Positions 17,147-26,039 of a stretch of DNA of 64,000 nt are shown in pieces. Every line of letters begins with the position of its first letter. Position 1 is the stretch's first letter. Source of the DNA: Mucilaginibacter gotjawali. Its GTDB lineage: Bacteria > Bacteroidota > Bacteroidia > Sphingobacteriales > Sphingobacteriaceae. Both the position numbers and the translations under genes were made by a program. A model generated the notes under the pieces. The model did not search any database. It saw only the letters and a program-made list of their open reading frames with translations, and was not told where the DNA came from. Where the stretch lies: the NCBI RefSeq assembly GCF_002355435.1, contig NZ_AP017313.1, forward strand, positions 434,001-498,000, written 5' to 3'.

Positions 17147-18853
17147 ATGAGTACATCTAACGATACCATACAGGCAACGGAGTTAAACCGCTACAGTAAA
17201 ACTTTCACGCAGGACCCTACCCAGCCTGCCGCCCAGGCCATGCTTTACGGCATTGGTTTAACAGACGACGACATGCAAAAAGCGCAGGTAGGCGTGGCAA
17301 GTATGGGTTACGATGGGAATACCTGCAACATGCACCTGAACGACCTGGCCAAACTGGTTAAACAGGGCATTTGGGAAGAGGATATGGTTGGTTTGGTTTT
17401 CCACACCATAGGCGTTAGCGATGGCATGAGCAACGGCACCGAAGGGATGCGCTATTCATTGGTGAGCCGCGATATCATTGCTGATTCCATCGAAGCAGTT
17501 GTTGGCGGGCAATATTATGACGGGCTGATCACCATCCCCGGCTGCGATAAAAACATGCCTGGCTCTGTAATGGCAATGGGCCGTTTAAACAGGCCATCTA
17601 TAATGGTATACGGCGGTACCATAAAACCCGGCCATTATAAAGGCGAAGACTTAAATATCATATCGGCATTTGAGGCCCTGGGCAAAAAAATTGCCGGGCA
17701 GATAGACGACATCGATTTTAAAGAAATTATCAAACACTCCTGCCCCGGCGCAGGCGCCTGCGGCGGCATCTATACAGCCAATACTATGGCGGCCGCTATC
17801 GAGGCTTTGGGCATGAGCTTGCCTTACTCTTCATCAAACCCGGCCATCAGCGATGAGAAAAATGCCGAATGTTTAGCAGCCGGTAAAGCGATAAAAATCC
17901 TATTAGAAAAGGACATCAAACCGTCAGACATCATGACCCGCGAAGCGTTTGAAAACGCCATCGTGGTCATTATGGTTTTGGGCGGTTCAACCAACGCAGT
18001 GCTCCATTTAATTGCCATGGCAAAAAGCGTGGGCATCAAACTAACGCAGGATGATTTCCAGGCCATCAGCAACCGCATCCCGGTTTTGGCAGATATGAAA
18101 CCAAGCGGTAAATACATGATGGAGGACCTCCACAAAATTGGCGGTGTGCCAGCAGTAATGAAATACTGCATGGACCAAAGCTGGCTGCACAGCCATTGTT
18201 TAACCGTAACAGGTAAAACTGTTGCTGAAAACCTGCAGGATGTACCCGACCTGGAATTTGAAACACAACAAATAATCCGCCCGGTTGAAAACCCTATTAA
18301 GGCAACCGGCCACCTGCAGATCTTATACGGTAACATAGCCGAAGGTGGTAGCGTAGCCAAAATAACCGGCAAGGAAGGTACCAGCTTTGAAGGCCCTGCC
18401 CGTGTATTTGATGGCGAGTTTGAACTGATCCACGGCATCCAGAGCGGCCGCGTTAAAGCGGGCGATGTGGTGGTGATCCGCAACGTTGGGCCGAAAGGCG
18501 CACCGGGCATGCCCGAGATGCTGAAACCTACCTCTGCCATATTTGGCGCAGGTTTGGGCAGTTCGGTAGCGTTAATTACTGATGGCAGGTTTTCAGGGGG
18601 TACCCACGGCTTCGTCGTCGGTCACATCACTCCCGAAGCGTATGACGGGGGTGGTATTGCCTTTGTTAAGGATAACGACCGGATTTTTATTGATGCGATT
18701 AACCGCACCATAAATGTAATGATCAGCGACGAAGAGTTCGCTGCCCGCAAAGCACAATGGATCCAGCCGGCATTAAAGGTAACCAAAGGCGTTTTATATA
18801 AATATGCAAAAACCGTTACCACAGCTGCTGAAGGTTGTGTTACGGACGAATAA
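17147..18853 (+). CDS. ilvD: Dihydroxy-acid dehydratase
   Basis: IlvD dehydrates 2,3-dihydroxy-isovalerate and -methylvalerate to the 2-keto acids, the third shared step of valine and isoleucine synthesis. The 568-residue length is typical. Iron-sulphur cysteines sit in [17 protein letters not shown] and [10 protein letters not shown]. It is the first gene of a 13-kb same-strand ilv/leu run, with a hairpin and possible leader peptide upstream. The gap to ilvB contains repeated ATCGGTGAAATC units. Confidence 0.98.
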   Translation: MSTSNDTIQATELNRYSKTFTQDPTQPAAQAMLYGIGLTDDDMQKAQVGVASMGYDGNTCNMHLNDLAKLVKQGIWEEDMVGLVFHTIGVSDGMSNGTEGMRYSLVSRDIIADSIEAVVGGQYYDGLITIPGCDKNMPGSVMAMGRLNRPSIMVYGGTIKPGHYKGEDLNIISAFEALGKKIAGQIDDIDFKEIIKHSCPGAGACGGIYTANTMAAAIEALGMSLPYSSSNPAISDEKNAECLAAGKAIKILLEKDIKPSDIMTREAFENAIVVIMVLGGSTNAVLHLIAMAKSVGIKLTQDDFQAISNRIPVLADMKPSGKYMMEDLHKIGGVPAVMKYCMDQSWLHSHCLTVTGKTVAENLQDVPDLEFETQQIIRPVENPIKATGHLQILYGNIAEGGSVAKITGKEGTSFEGPARVFDGEFELIHGIQSGRVKAGDVVVIRNVGPKGAPGMPEMLKPTSAIFGAGLGSSVALITDGRFSGGTHGFVVGHITPEAYDGGGIAFVKDNDRIFIDAINRTINVMISDEEFAARKAQWIQPALKVTKGVLYKYAKTVTTAAEGCVTDE

Positions 18854-18928
18854 GGACGGTGAAAGGTAAAAGGCGAAAGCTGAAAGGTTTAAGCAGTTAC
18901 CATGACCCAATAACAAACGACTAATATT

Positions 18929-19043
18929 AATCGGTGAAATCACTTTTTTAAATCGGTGAAATCCCAAAAAATAAATACAGTGGAGACACAAACAATCGGC
19001 ACACAGGAAATCGGTGAAATCACGGAAAAATCGGTGAAATCAC
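18929..19043. repeat. Four ATCGGTGAAATC repeats at the ilvD-ilvB junction
   Basis: TCGGTG cores start at 18931, 18953, 19011 and 19031: two pairs with 22- and 20-bp spacing. The last pair lies inside the ilvB coding sequence and is translated as part of its N-terminus. A matching set is upstream of ilvC. Confidence 0.8.
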
Positions 19044-20734
19044 CTGTGGAATTATCAGGATCACAAGCCTTGCTTGACGCTTTGATCATTGAGGGGGTAG
19101 ATACCATTTTCGGGTATCCGGGTGGTGCTATCATGCCCATTTACGATGCTTTATATGATTATAATGACAGGCTGAACCATATTTTGGTCCGCCATGAGCA
19201 GGGCGGGATCCATGCCGGCCAGGGTTATGCACGTACCTCGGGCAAGGTAGGCGTGGTATTTGCTACCAGCGGACCGGGCGCCACCAATTTAATAACCGGC
19301 TTAGCCGATGCGCAAATTGATAGTACGCCATTGGTTTGCATCACAGGCCAGGTGTTTGCACACCTTTTAGGTACCGATGCTTTCCAGGAAACAGATGTGA
19401 TCAACATTACCACCCCGGTAACCAAATGGAACTACCAGGTAACCGATGCTAGTGAAATCCCTGAAGTGATTGCCAAAGCTTTCTACATCGCTAAAAGCGG
19501 CAGACCGGGACCGGTTTTGATAGACATCACCAAGAATGCGCAAATCCAGAAATTTAATTACGAAGGCTATACCCCCTGCAACCATATCCGCAGCTACAGG
19601 CCGAAGCCAATTGTTCGTCCGCAATATATTCAGCAGGCGGCAGAGTTGATCAACCAGGCTAAAAAGCCGTTCATCATTTGGGGCCAGGGTGTAATTTTAG
19701 GCAGCGCCGAGCAGGAATTTAAAGCTTTTGTCGAAAAAAGCGGCATCCCTGCGGCCTGGACCATATTAGGCGCCGGCGCTATCCCCACAGATCATCCTTT
19801 AAACGTTGGTATGCTGGGTATGCACGGCAATTATGGCCCTAACGTATTAACCAACGAGTGCGACGTATTAATTGCCATAGGCATGCGCTTTGACGACCGG
19901 GTTACCGGCCGCCTGGATAAATATGCAAAGCAGGCCAGGGTGATCCATTTGGATATTGACCCTGCCGAGATCGACAAAAACGTAAAATCAACCGTGCCTG
20001 TTTGGGGCGATTGTAAAGAAACCTTGCCGATGTTGACCGAACTGGTAGAACGTAAAGTACTTACCGAATGGCACGATAAATTTAAAGAGTTTACCCGCCA
20101 GGAAGTTGAAGCGGTTATTCATGATGAATTAAACCCCACCTCGGACGAAATGACGATGGGCGAGGTAATCAAACAACTGAACGAATTAACCAAAGGCGAT
20201 GCGGTTATTGTAACCGATGTGGGCCAGCACCAGATGGTGGCCTGCCGCTATGCCAATCTCAACAAAACCCGCAGCAACGTTACCAGCGGTGGTTTAGGTA
20301 CCATGGGTTTTGCTTTGCCTGCGGCGATAGGCGCAAAATTTGGCGCACAGGAGCGCGACGTGATCGCCATCATCGGCGACGGCGGTTTCCAGATGACCTT
20401 ACAGGAACTGGGCACCGTGATGCAAAGCAAGGTGGATATCAAGATCATTATCCTGAACAACCGTTTCCTGGGCATGGTGCGCCAATGGCAGGAACTGTTT
20501 AACGAACGCAGGTATTCATTTGTAGATATTCAAAGTCCTGATTTTGTAGCAGTTGCCGCCGCCTATGGCATTGGCGGTAAATGTATTTCAGACAGGGCCG
20601 ACTTGCAGCCGGCATTAAAAGAAATGATGGAAAGCAAAGGCGCTTACCTGCTGGAAGTAATGGTAACCAAGGAAAATAACGTATTCCCGATGGTACCGCA
20701 GGGATGCAGCGTAAGTGAGATCAGGTTAAAATAA
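18980..20734 (+). CDS. ilvB: Acetolactate synthase large subunit
   Basis: The catalytic ThDP-dependent subunit joins two pyruvates, or pyruvate and 2-ketobutyrate. The conserved FGYPGGAIMPIYDAL near the N-terminus contains the region before the catalytic Glu (HEQGG), and the ThDP/Mg motif GDGGFQMT with the downstream NNRFLGMVRQWQ is present. Start: GTG 18980 gives the N-terminus METQTIGTQ; an in-frame GTG at 18956 lies inside a repeat unit. Residues up to about 30 are repeat-derived and not part of the conserved fold. ilvN follows after 53 bp. Confidence 0.96.
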   Translation: METQTIGTQEIGEITEKSVKSPVELSGSQALLDALIIEGVDTIFGYPGGAIMPIYDALYDYNDRLNHILVRHEQGGIHAGQGYARTSGKVGVVFATSGPGATNLITGLADAQIDSTPLVCITGQVFAHLLGTDAFQETDVINITTPVTKWNYQVTDASEIPEVIAKAFYIAKSGRPGPVLIDITKNAQIQKFNYEGYTPCNHIRSYRPKPIVRPQYIQQAAELINQAKKPFIIWGQGVILGSAEQEFKAFVEKSGIPAAWTILGAGAIPTDHPLNVGMLGMHGNYGPNVLTNECDVLIAIGMRFDDRVTGRLDKYAKQARVIHLDIDPAEIDKNVKSTVPVWGDCKETLPMLTELVERKVLTEWHDKFKEFTRQEVEAVIHDELNPTSDEMTMGEVIKQLNELTKGDAVIVTDVGQHQMVACRYANLNKTRSNVTSGGLGTMGFALPAAIGAKFGAQERDVIAIIGDGGFQMTLQELGTVMQSKVDIKIIILNNRFLGMVRQWQELFNERRYSFVDIQSPDFVAVAAAYGIGGKCISDRADLQPALKEMMESKGAYLLEVMVTKENNVFPMVPQGCSVSEIRLK

Positions 20735-20738
20735 CGCG

Positions 20739-20763
20739 TAGGGACGCAAAATTTTGCGTCCTA
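20739..20763. repeat. Palindrome TAGGGACGCAAAATTTTGCG (family B), copy 1
   Basis: The 25-bp near-perfect palindrome TAGGGACGCAAAATTTTGCG plus TCCTA sits 4 bp after the ilvB stop. Related palindromes with GTAGRGACRCAA arms occur at 50257 and 59823. Confidence 0.8.
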
Positions 20764-20787
20764 TTATGGGGTTTAAAAAAGATTAAA

Positions 20788-21378
20788 ATGGAAAAACAGG
20801 AATTTAACATAACCGTTTACACCGAAAACCAGATAGGGCTTTTGAACCGGATTGCGATCATTTTTACGCGCCGCAAAATCAATATCGACAGCTTGAATAC
20901 TTCTCCTTCGGAGATCGAAAGCATCCACAGGTTCAACATCGTGATCACTGAATCAGAAGATGTAGTACGGAAACTTTGCCGTCAGATTGAAAAACAGGTA
21001 GAGGTATTGAAAGTATATTACCATACCAATGCGGATGTGATCTGGCAGGAACTGGCCTTATATAAAGTATCAACAGATGTAATTGCCGAAAAGGTAAGTG
21101 TTGAGCGTTTGCTTCGCGAGAACGGCGCCCGGGCGGTAGTTATCCGCAAGGACTACACGGTATTTGAAACAACCGGACACCGCGAAGAAACCGACAACCT
21201 GATCAGCATACTACAGCCTTATGGCCTGATAGAATTTGTACGGAGCGCACGTGTTGCCATTATCAAGGACAGCGAAGGCTTTAACTCGAAACTGCGGGAA
21301 TTTGAAAGACTTGAACCGGGTGAAGACGTGATTGAAAATGAATATTTGAACCAGGGGCAGAAGGTGTTCTCGATGTAA
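20788..21378 (+). CDS. ilvN: Acetolactate synthase small (regulatory) subunit
   Basis: A 196-residue subunit with an N-terminal ACT domain (FNITVYTENQIGLLNRIAII, about 4-23, to residue 80) that binds valine for feedback control, and an ALS_ss_C-type C-terminal domain. It activates and stabilises IlvB. The length is slightly above the 160-180 usual for the family. It is encoded between two palindromic repeats. Confidence 0.96.
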   Translation: MEKQEFNITVYTENQIGLLNRIAIIFTRRKINIDSLNTSPSEIESIHRFNIVITESEDVVRKLCRQIEKQVEVLKVYYHTNADVIWQELALYKVSTDVIAEKVSVERLLRENGARAVVIRKDYTVFETTGHREETDNLISILQPYGLIEFVRSARVAIIKDSEGFNSKLREFERLEPGEDVIENEYLNQGQKVFSM

Positions 21379-21489
21379 GCCCCCTGACCCCCTAAAGGGG
21401 GAAGCGTGGCGGCGATTTAAAGTAATTAAAGAACAGTTAATAATAAATAATAAACCCGTTTTGTTCCCCCTTTAGGGGGCTAGGGGGCT
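21378..21489. repeat. CCCCCTAAAGGGGG inverted pair (family A), copy 1
   Basis: Left arm AGCCCCCTGACCCCCTAAAG plus GGGGAA starts at the ilvN stop codon; right arm TTCCCCCTTTAGGGGGCTAG plus GGGGCT ends 8 bp before the next gene. The arms would close a loop of about 70 bases. A near-identical arrangement is at 25917-26033. Confidence 0.85.
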
Positions 21490-21496
21490 CGGCATC

Positions 21497-22075
21497 ATGC
21501 TTGAAGAAATTAAACAAAAATACCCATTAGCGTACAACGCGATCAAAGAAGCTACTGAGGCCAATGGTTTTACCATGCCATCGGAAGTGCTTACTTGTTC
21601 TTTGCTGAAGACGCTGGCCGCTACAAAGCCGGGGGGTAAGTTTTTGGAGCTGGGGACGGGTACAGGTTTGTCAACCACCTGGATTTTGGATGGGATGGAT
21701 GAAAAATCCACATTAATATCCATTGATAATGATGAAACGTTTTTAAATATCGCCAAAGAGAATTTAGGGGTGGATAAAAGGTTAAGGCTGATTTGTACCG
21801 ATGGGGCCGACTGGATCAAACAAAACGCAGGCAAAAAGTTCAGCTTTGTTTTTGCAGATACCTGGCCCGGAAAATATCTATTGCTGGATGAAGTGCTGGA
21901 TATGGTTGAAAAGGGAGGCATTTATATTATAGATGATATGCTGCCGCAGCAAAACTGGCCTACTGGCCATGCAGAGAAAGCAATCCAGCTGATTGCCTAC
22001 CTTGACAGTCGCGACGATATCATCCTAACAAAAATGGGATGGGCAACCGGCATAGTAATAATAACAAAGAAATAG
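21497..22075 (+). CDS. Class I SAM-dependent methyltransferase (O-methyltransferase-like)
   Basis: A 192-residue Rossmann-fold methyltransferase. The SAM motif is FLELGTGTGLSTTWILD (about 50-66), with acidic motif II LISIDND and the DTWPGKYLLLDEVLDM region, giving an overall layout like catechol/caffeoyl-CoA O-methyltransferases, which use a metal. The substrate is unknown. It is placed between ilvN and ilvC and must be transcribed with them unless the flanking palindromes stop the polymerase. A link to branched-chain synthesis is not evident. Confidence 0.8.
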   Translation: MLEEIKQKYPLAYNAIKEATEANGFTMPSEVLTCSLLKTLAATKPGGKFLELGTGTGLSTTWILDGMDEKSTLISIDNDETFLNIAKENLGVDKRLRLICTDGADWIKQNAGKKFSFVFADTWPGKYLLLDEVLDMVEKGGIYIIDDMLPQQNWPTGHAEKAIQLIAYLDSRDDIILTKMGWATGIVIITKK

Positions 22076-22114
22076 GTGAGTTGTGAATAGTGAGTGGTGA
22101 AAGGTGAAAATAAA

Positions 22115-22213
22115 AATCGGTGAAATCAAAATCAATCGGTGAAATCAAAAAAATAAAAACTATACAATTAAAACAAGGCATCGGTGCAATCAAAACAAAA
22201 TCGGTGTAATCAT
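22115..22213. repeat. Four ATCGGTGAAATCA repeats upstream of ilvC
   Basis: TCGGTG cores start at 22117, 22136, 22181 and 22201, again as two pairs spaced by 19 and 20 bp. The third and fourth read ATCGGTGCAATCA and ATCGGTGTAATCA. The set ends 14 bp before the ilvC ATG. Confidence 0.8.
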
Positions 22214-22226
22214 TAAACCAACTAAG

Positions 22227-23285
22227 ATGGCAAAATTAAATTTCGGCGGAACTGAAGAAAACGTAGTAACCCGCGAAGAGTTCCCTTTAGCAAAGGCACA
22301 GGAAGTATTAAAAAATGAAGTGGTAGCTGTAATTGGCTATGGCGTTCAGGGACCTGGCCAGGCGCTCAATCAAAAAGACAACGGTATCAACGTAATTGTT
22401 GGTCAGCGTAAAGGCACAAAAACATGGGATAAAGCGGTGAATGATGGCTTTGTACCGGGAGAAACCCTTTTTGAGATTGAAGAAGCCCTTGAAAGAGGAA
22501 CTGTGATCTGCTATTTATTAAGCGACGCTGCACAGATCGCTTTATGGCCAACCGTAAAAAAACATTTAACGGCAGGCAAAGCTTTGTATTTTTCACACGG
22601 CTTTGGTATCACGTTTAAAGAGCAAACCGGTATTATCCCTCCGGCTGATGTTGACGTATTCCTGGTTGCACCAAAAGGATCAGGTACCTCATTGCGCAGG
22701 ATGTTTTTACAGGGCCGTGGCTTAAATTCAAGCTACGCTATCTTCCAGGATGCGACTGGTAAAGCAAAAGACAGGGTTATCGCCTTAGGTATTGCAGTAG
22801 GAAGCGGTTACTTATTTGAAACCGATTTCAAAAAAGAAGTATTCAGCGATTTAACCGGCGAACGCGGCACTTTGATGGGCTGTATCCAGGGTGTATTTGC
22901 AGCACAGTATGATGTATTGCGCAGCAATGGCCACTCACCATCTGAAGCATTTAACGAAACTGTTGAAGAGTTAACCCAATCTTTAATGCCTTTGGTTGCT
23001 GAAAACGGTATGGACTGGATGTACGCTAATTGCTCAACCACTGCTCAACGTGGTGCATTGGATTGGTGGAAGAAATTCCGCGATGCTACAAAACCTGTAT
23101 TTGAAGAATTATATAACAGCGTAGCAACCGGCAAAGAATCACAACGCTCAATCGACTTAAACAGCCAACCTGATTACCGCGAAAAACTGGATGTGGAGTT
23201 AAAAGAACTTCGCGACAGCGAAATGTGGCAGGCAGGCAAAACTGTACGCAGTTTAAGGCCTGAAAACCAGGTGGTAGAAGCATAA
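22227..23285 (+). CDS. ilvC: Ketol-acid reductoisomerase
   Basis: IlvC isomerises and reduces acetolactate or acetohydroxybutyrate with NAD(P)H and Mg. The nucleotide site is VAVIGYGVQGPGQALN followed by VGQRKGTKTWDKA; the Mg-binding acidic residues are in FKKEVFSDLTGERGTLMG. At 352 residues with these features it follows the Bacteroidota form, and the GPGQA and RKG variants point to that subgroup rather than to class II enteric IlvC. It lies between the repeat set above and a hairpin-forming gap before leuC. Confidence 0.96.
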   Translation: MAKLNFGGTEENVVTREEFPLAKAQEVLKNEVVAVIGYGVQGPGQALNQKDNGINVIVGQRKGTKTWDKAVNDGFVPGETLFEIEEALERGTVICYLLSDAAQIALWPTVKKHLTAGKALYFSHGFGITFKEQTGIIPPADVDVFLVAPKGSGTSLRRMFLQGRGLNSSYAIFQDATGKAKDRVIALGIAVGSGYLFETDFKKEVFSDLTGERGTLMGCIQGVFAAQYDVLRSNGHSPSEAFNETVEELTQSLMPLVAENGMDWMYANCSTTAQRGALDWWKKFRDATKPVFEELYNSVATGKESQRSIDLNSQPDYREKLDVELKELRDSEMWQAGKTVRSLRPENQVVEA

Positions 23286-23289
23286 TAAC

Positions 23290-23351
23290 AAGTCTGTAGT
23301 CGTAAGTCTTGGGTCGTTAGTCAACGGCCTGGTACTTACGACTCCGGACTT
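23290..23351. repeat. Inverted repeat between ilvC and leuC
   Basis: AAGTCTGTAGTCGTAAGT (23290-23307) pairs with ACTTACGACTCCGGACTT (23334-23351) with two mismatches across an 18-bp stem. No T-run follows, so read-through to leuC is likely. Confidence 0.7.
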
Positions 23352-23370
23352 TAGACTAAAGACTTGAAAA

Positions 23371-24774
23371 ATGGCTAAGACATTATTTGATAAAATTTGG
23401 GATGCACACGTCGTCAGTAGCAACGAGGGCTTTCCTGATATTTTATACATTGATACACACTTCATTCACGAGGTAACCAGTCCGCAGGCGTTTGACGGGC
23501 TTCGTTCCAGAAAATTACCCGTGTTAAGGCCAAAACAAACGGTCGCCACTGCCGACCATAATGTGCCCACCATTAACCAGCATTTACCCATTAAAGAAGA
23601 GCTATCCCGCTACCAGGTGGATATGCTTACCAAAAACTGCAAGGAATTCGGTATCGAATTGTATGGCCTGGGCCATCCTTTCCAGGGCATTGTACACGTT
23701 ATAGGCCCCGAGTTAGGTATAACTCGTCCGGGGGGCACCTATGTTTGTGGTGATAGCCACACTTCAACCCATGGTGCTTTCGGCGCTATTGCGTTTGGCA
23801 TAGGCACTTCGCAGGTAGAACAGGTTTTGGCTACACAATGTTTGCTGCAATCGCGCCCTAAAAGAATGAAGATTGAGGTGAACGGCAAATTGCAAAAAGG
23901 CGTAGGGGCTAAAGATATTATCCTTTATATCATCTCGCAGATCAGCGCCGCAGGCGGTACGGGTTATGCGGTTGAATATGCCGGCGATACTTTCCGCTCG
24001 CTGAGCATGGAAGGCCGCATGACGGTTTGCAACATGAGCATCGAGATGGGTGCACGCTGCGGCTTGATAGCCCCGGACGAAACCACCATTGAATACGTTA
24101 AAGGCAGGGAGTTTGCTCCCAAAGGCGAAGATTGGGATAAAGCGGTTGCTTATTGGAAAACACTGTATTCTGATGACGACGCCCAATTTGATAAAGTATT
24201 ATGCTTTAAAGCCGAAGATATTGAGCCGATGATCACCTACGGAACAAATCCGGGGATGGGCATTGGCGTTACCCAGCATGTACCCGAAACCTCGTCTTTC
24301 GAACAAAAAGAACAGGGCTCGTACAAAAAAGCGCTGGAATACATGGGCCTGCATGATGATGAGCAATTATTGGGGAAACCTATTGATTATGTATTTATCG
24401 GCAGCTGTACCAACTCCCGCATTGAAGACCTGCGCCAGGTAGCTGAATTTGTAAAAGGAAAGCACAAAGCGGAAAATGTTACTGTTTGGGTAGTTCCCGG
24501 TTCAAAAAAGGTACAGGAGCAAGCCATCCGCGAAGGACTGGATGTTATTTTGGGTGAAGCTGGCTTCCCTTTGCGCGAACCGGGCTGCAGTGCCTGTTTG
24601 GCGATGAATGAAGACAAGATCCCGGCAGGTAAATACTGTGTATCCACCAGCAACCGGAACTTTGAAGGCCGCCAGGGACCAAACTCACGTACCTTTTTAG
24701 CTAGCCCGCTCACCGCAGCAGCGTCGGCGATAAATGGATATGTGACGGATATAAGGGAATTTTTAATTGTCTGA
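23371..24774 (+). CDS. leuC: 3-isopropylmalate dehydratase large subunit
   Basis: LeuC is the aconitase-fold catalytic subunit that isomerises 2- to 3-isopropylmalate. The 467 residues match bacterial LeuC. [4Fe-4S] cysteines lie in GSCTNSR and GCSACLAMN, and [14 protein letters not shown] is the substrate-site motif. Its TGA stop falls inside the left inverted repeat of the GxxExxY insert, which separates it from its partner leuD by 563 bp. The two subunits normally form a complex and are usually adjacent genes. Confidence 0.98.
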   Translation: MAKTLFDKIWDAHVVSSNEGFPDILYIDTHFIHEVTSPQAFDGLRSRKLPVLRPKQTVATADHNVPTINQHLPIKEELSRYQVDMLTKNCKEFGIELYGLGHPFQGIVHVIGPELGITRPGGTYVCGDSHTSTHGAFGAIAFGIGTSQVEQVLATQCLLQSRPKRMKIEVNGKLQKGVGAKDIILYIISQISAAGGTGYAVEYAGDTFRSLSMEGRMTVCNMSIEMGARCGLIAPDETTIEYVKGREFAPKGEDWDKAVAYWKTLYSDDDAQFDKVLCFKAEDIEPMITYGTNPGMGIGVTQHVPETSSFEQKEQGSYKKALEYMGLHDDEQLLGKPIDYVFIGSCTNSRIEDLRQVAEFVKGKHKAENVTVWVVPGSKKVQEQAIREGLDVILGEAGFPLREPGCSACLAMNEDKIPAGKYCVSTSNRNFEGRQGPNSRTFLASPLTAAASAINGYVTDIREFLIV

Positions 24775-24815
24775 ACTCGAATTAAACGAATTTATAGAAT
24801 TAATAGAATTTTGAT
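24770..24815. repeat. Left flanking repeat of the GxxExxY insert
   Basis: Starts TCTGAACTCGAATT and continues with AGAATTAATAGAATTTTGA. The first 14 bases are perfectly inverted at 25309-25322, and the AT-rich continuation is similar. It overlaps the leuC stop codon. Confidence 0.75.
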
Positions 24816-24824
24816 TTTGAACTA

Positions 24825-25247
24825 GTGGAGGCCGTCAGGAGAACAGCAGACGAATTCAACGATCCAACCAGTAAAATAATTGGTTGCGCCATGAGGGTGC
24901 ATGCTACTTTAGGCAATGGTTTTCAGGAAGTGATTTATCAAAGGGCGTTACAGATTGAGATGGGCTTAGCCGGCTTGGGTTTTGTTAGAGAGATGGAAAT
25001 GCCGGTGATTTACAGAGAAGAGTTAATCGGGACCAGGCGGGTTGATTTTTTTGTTGAAGAAGAGATAATGGTGGAGCTGAAAGCATTGATTGAACTGGAA
25101 GATGTTCATATGGCTCAAGGAATCAACTATCTGGAAGCTTACAATATTAAAATAGGCTTGCTTATAAATTTCGGCAGTAAGAGTTTGCAGTTCAAAAGGC
25201 TATTAAACAGAAAGTACCGTCCGGGCGCTAATAAATTAATTATTTGA
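24825..25247 (+). CDS. GxxExxY-family PD-(D/E)XK-like protein
   Basis: A 140-residue protein with the defining motif GFQEVIY (G-x-x-E-x-x-Y) at about 33-39 and a nuclease-like RRVDFFVEEEIMVELKA, giving the D...ExK layout of PD-(D/E)XK folds. The biological role of this family is not established; it occurs in many copies in Bacteroidota and cyanobacteria genomes. The start is GTG 24825, since no ATG precedes the conserved KIIGCAMRVH region. It sits between leuC and leuD flanked by inverted repeats, which suggests a mobile cassette inserted into the leu operon. Confidence 0.88.
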   Translation: MEAVRRTADEFNDPTSKIIGCAMRVHATLGNGFQEVIYQRALQIEMGLAGLGFVREMEMPVIYREELIGTRRVDFFVEEEIMVELKALIELEDVHMAQGINYLEAYNIKIGLLINFGSKSLQFKRLLNRKYRPGANKLII

Positions 25248-25248
25248 G

Positions 25249-25322
25249 CAGGATTTATTGAATTAAAGGACACGAAAAAATAATTCAATAAATTCTGTTA
25301 ATTCAAAAAATTCGAGTTCAGA
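25249..25322. repeat. Right flanking repeat of the GxxExxY insert
   Basis: Contains a local hairpin, AGGATTTATTGAATTA with TAATTCAATAAATTCT, then the inverse of the left arm ending in AATTCGAGTTCAGA. It stops 15 bp before the leuD ATG. Confidence 0.75.
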
Positions 25323-25337
25323 CAAGAAAAATTAAAA

Positions 25338-25934
25338 ATGGCAACTAAAATATTCAAACACATACAAACCAGCGTGGTGCCGCTCCCTATCGAAAATATC
25401 GATACGGACCAGATCATCCCCGCAAGGTTTTTAAAAGCCACCACCCGCGAAGGTTTTGGCAATAACTTATTCCGCGACTGGCGATTTGATGAAAATGATA
25501 ACCCAAAACCGGATTTCGTTTTAAATCACCCGGTGTACAGCGGGAAGATCCTGGTAGCCGGTAAAAACTTCGGTTGCGGCAGCAGCAGGGAGCATGCCGC
25601 CTGGGCCATTGCTGATTACGGCTTTGATGCCGTAGTAAGCAGTTTTTTTGCCGATATTTTTAAGGGTAATGCTTTAAATAACGGTTTGCTGCCAGTGCAG
25701 GTGAGCGATGAGTTTTTGAAGAAAATATTCGACGCGGTTGACGCTGACCCGCATGCCGTGGTAGAGATTGACCTGGTTGACCAGTTCATAAAAATCGTCG
25801 CCAGCGGCCAACAGGAAACTTTTGAGGTTAACCCCTACAAAAAAGCCTGTATGACCAACGGCTATGATGATATAGATTATATTTTAAGTAAAAAAGAATT
25901 AATAGAAGAGTTTGAAAGCCCCCTGGCCCCCTAA
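25338..25934 (+). CDS. leuD: 3-isopropylmalate dehydratase small subunit
   Basis: LeuD completes the dehydratase with LeuC. The 198-residue protein has the swivelling-domain motifs [14 protein letters not shown] and [14 protein letters not shown]. Its last residues, SPLAP and the TAA stop, are encoded by a CCCCCTAAAGGGGG-type palindrome, so the natural C-terminus has been replaced or extended by the repeat. leuB follows after 105 bp filled by the same repeat pair. Confidence 0.97.
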   Translation: MATKIFKHIQTSVVPLPIENIDTDQIIPARFLKATTREGFGNNLFRDWRFDENDNPKPDFVLNHPVYSGKILVAGKNFGCGSSREHAAWAIADYGFDAVVSSFFADIFKGNALNNGLLPVQVSDEFLKKIFDAVDADPHAVVEIDLVDQFIKIVASGQQETFEVNPYKKACMTNGYDDIDYILSKKELIEEFESPLAP

Positions 25935-26033
25935 AGGGGGAATTAAAAAATAGGCGGAATAAAAACAGTAACGATTATTAGTAAATAACAATAAACAATC
26001 TTTTTCAGCTCCCCCTTTAGGGGGCTGGGGGGC
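25917..26033. repeat. CCCCCTAAAGGGGG inverted pair (family A), copy 2
   Basis: Left arm AGCCCCCTGGCCCCCTAAAG at 25917 overlaps the end of leuD; right arm CTCCCCCTTTAGGGGGCTGG ends 6 bp before leuB. Arrangement and length resemble copy 1 (21378-21489). Confidence 0.85.
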
Positions 26034-26039
26034 AAAATA

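Noticed and set aside
18929..22213. ATCGGTGAAATC arrays as a CRISPR
   Set aside because: Units are only about 13 bp, the intervals are uneven and partly coding, and no cas gene is present.
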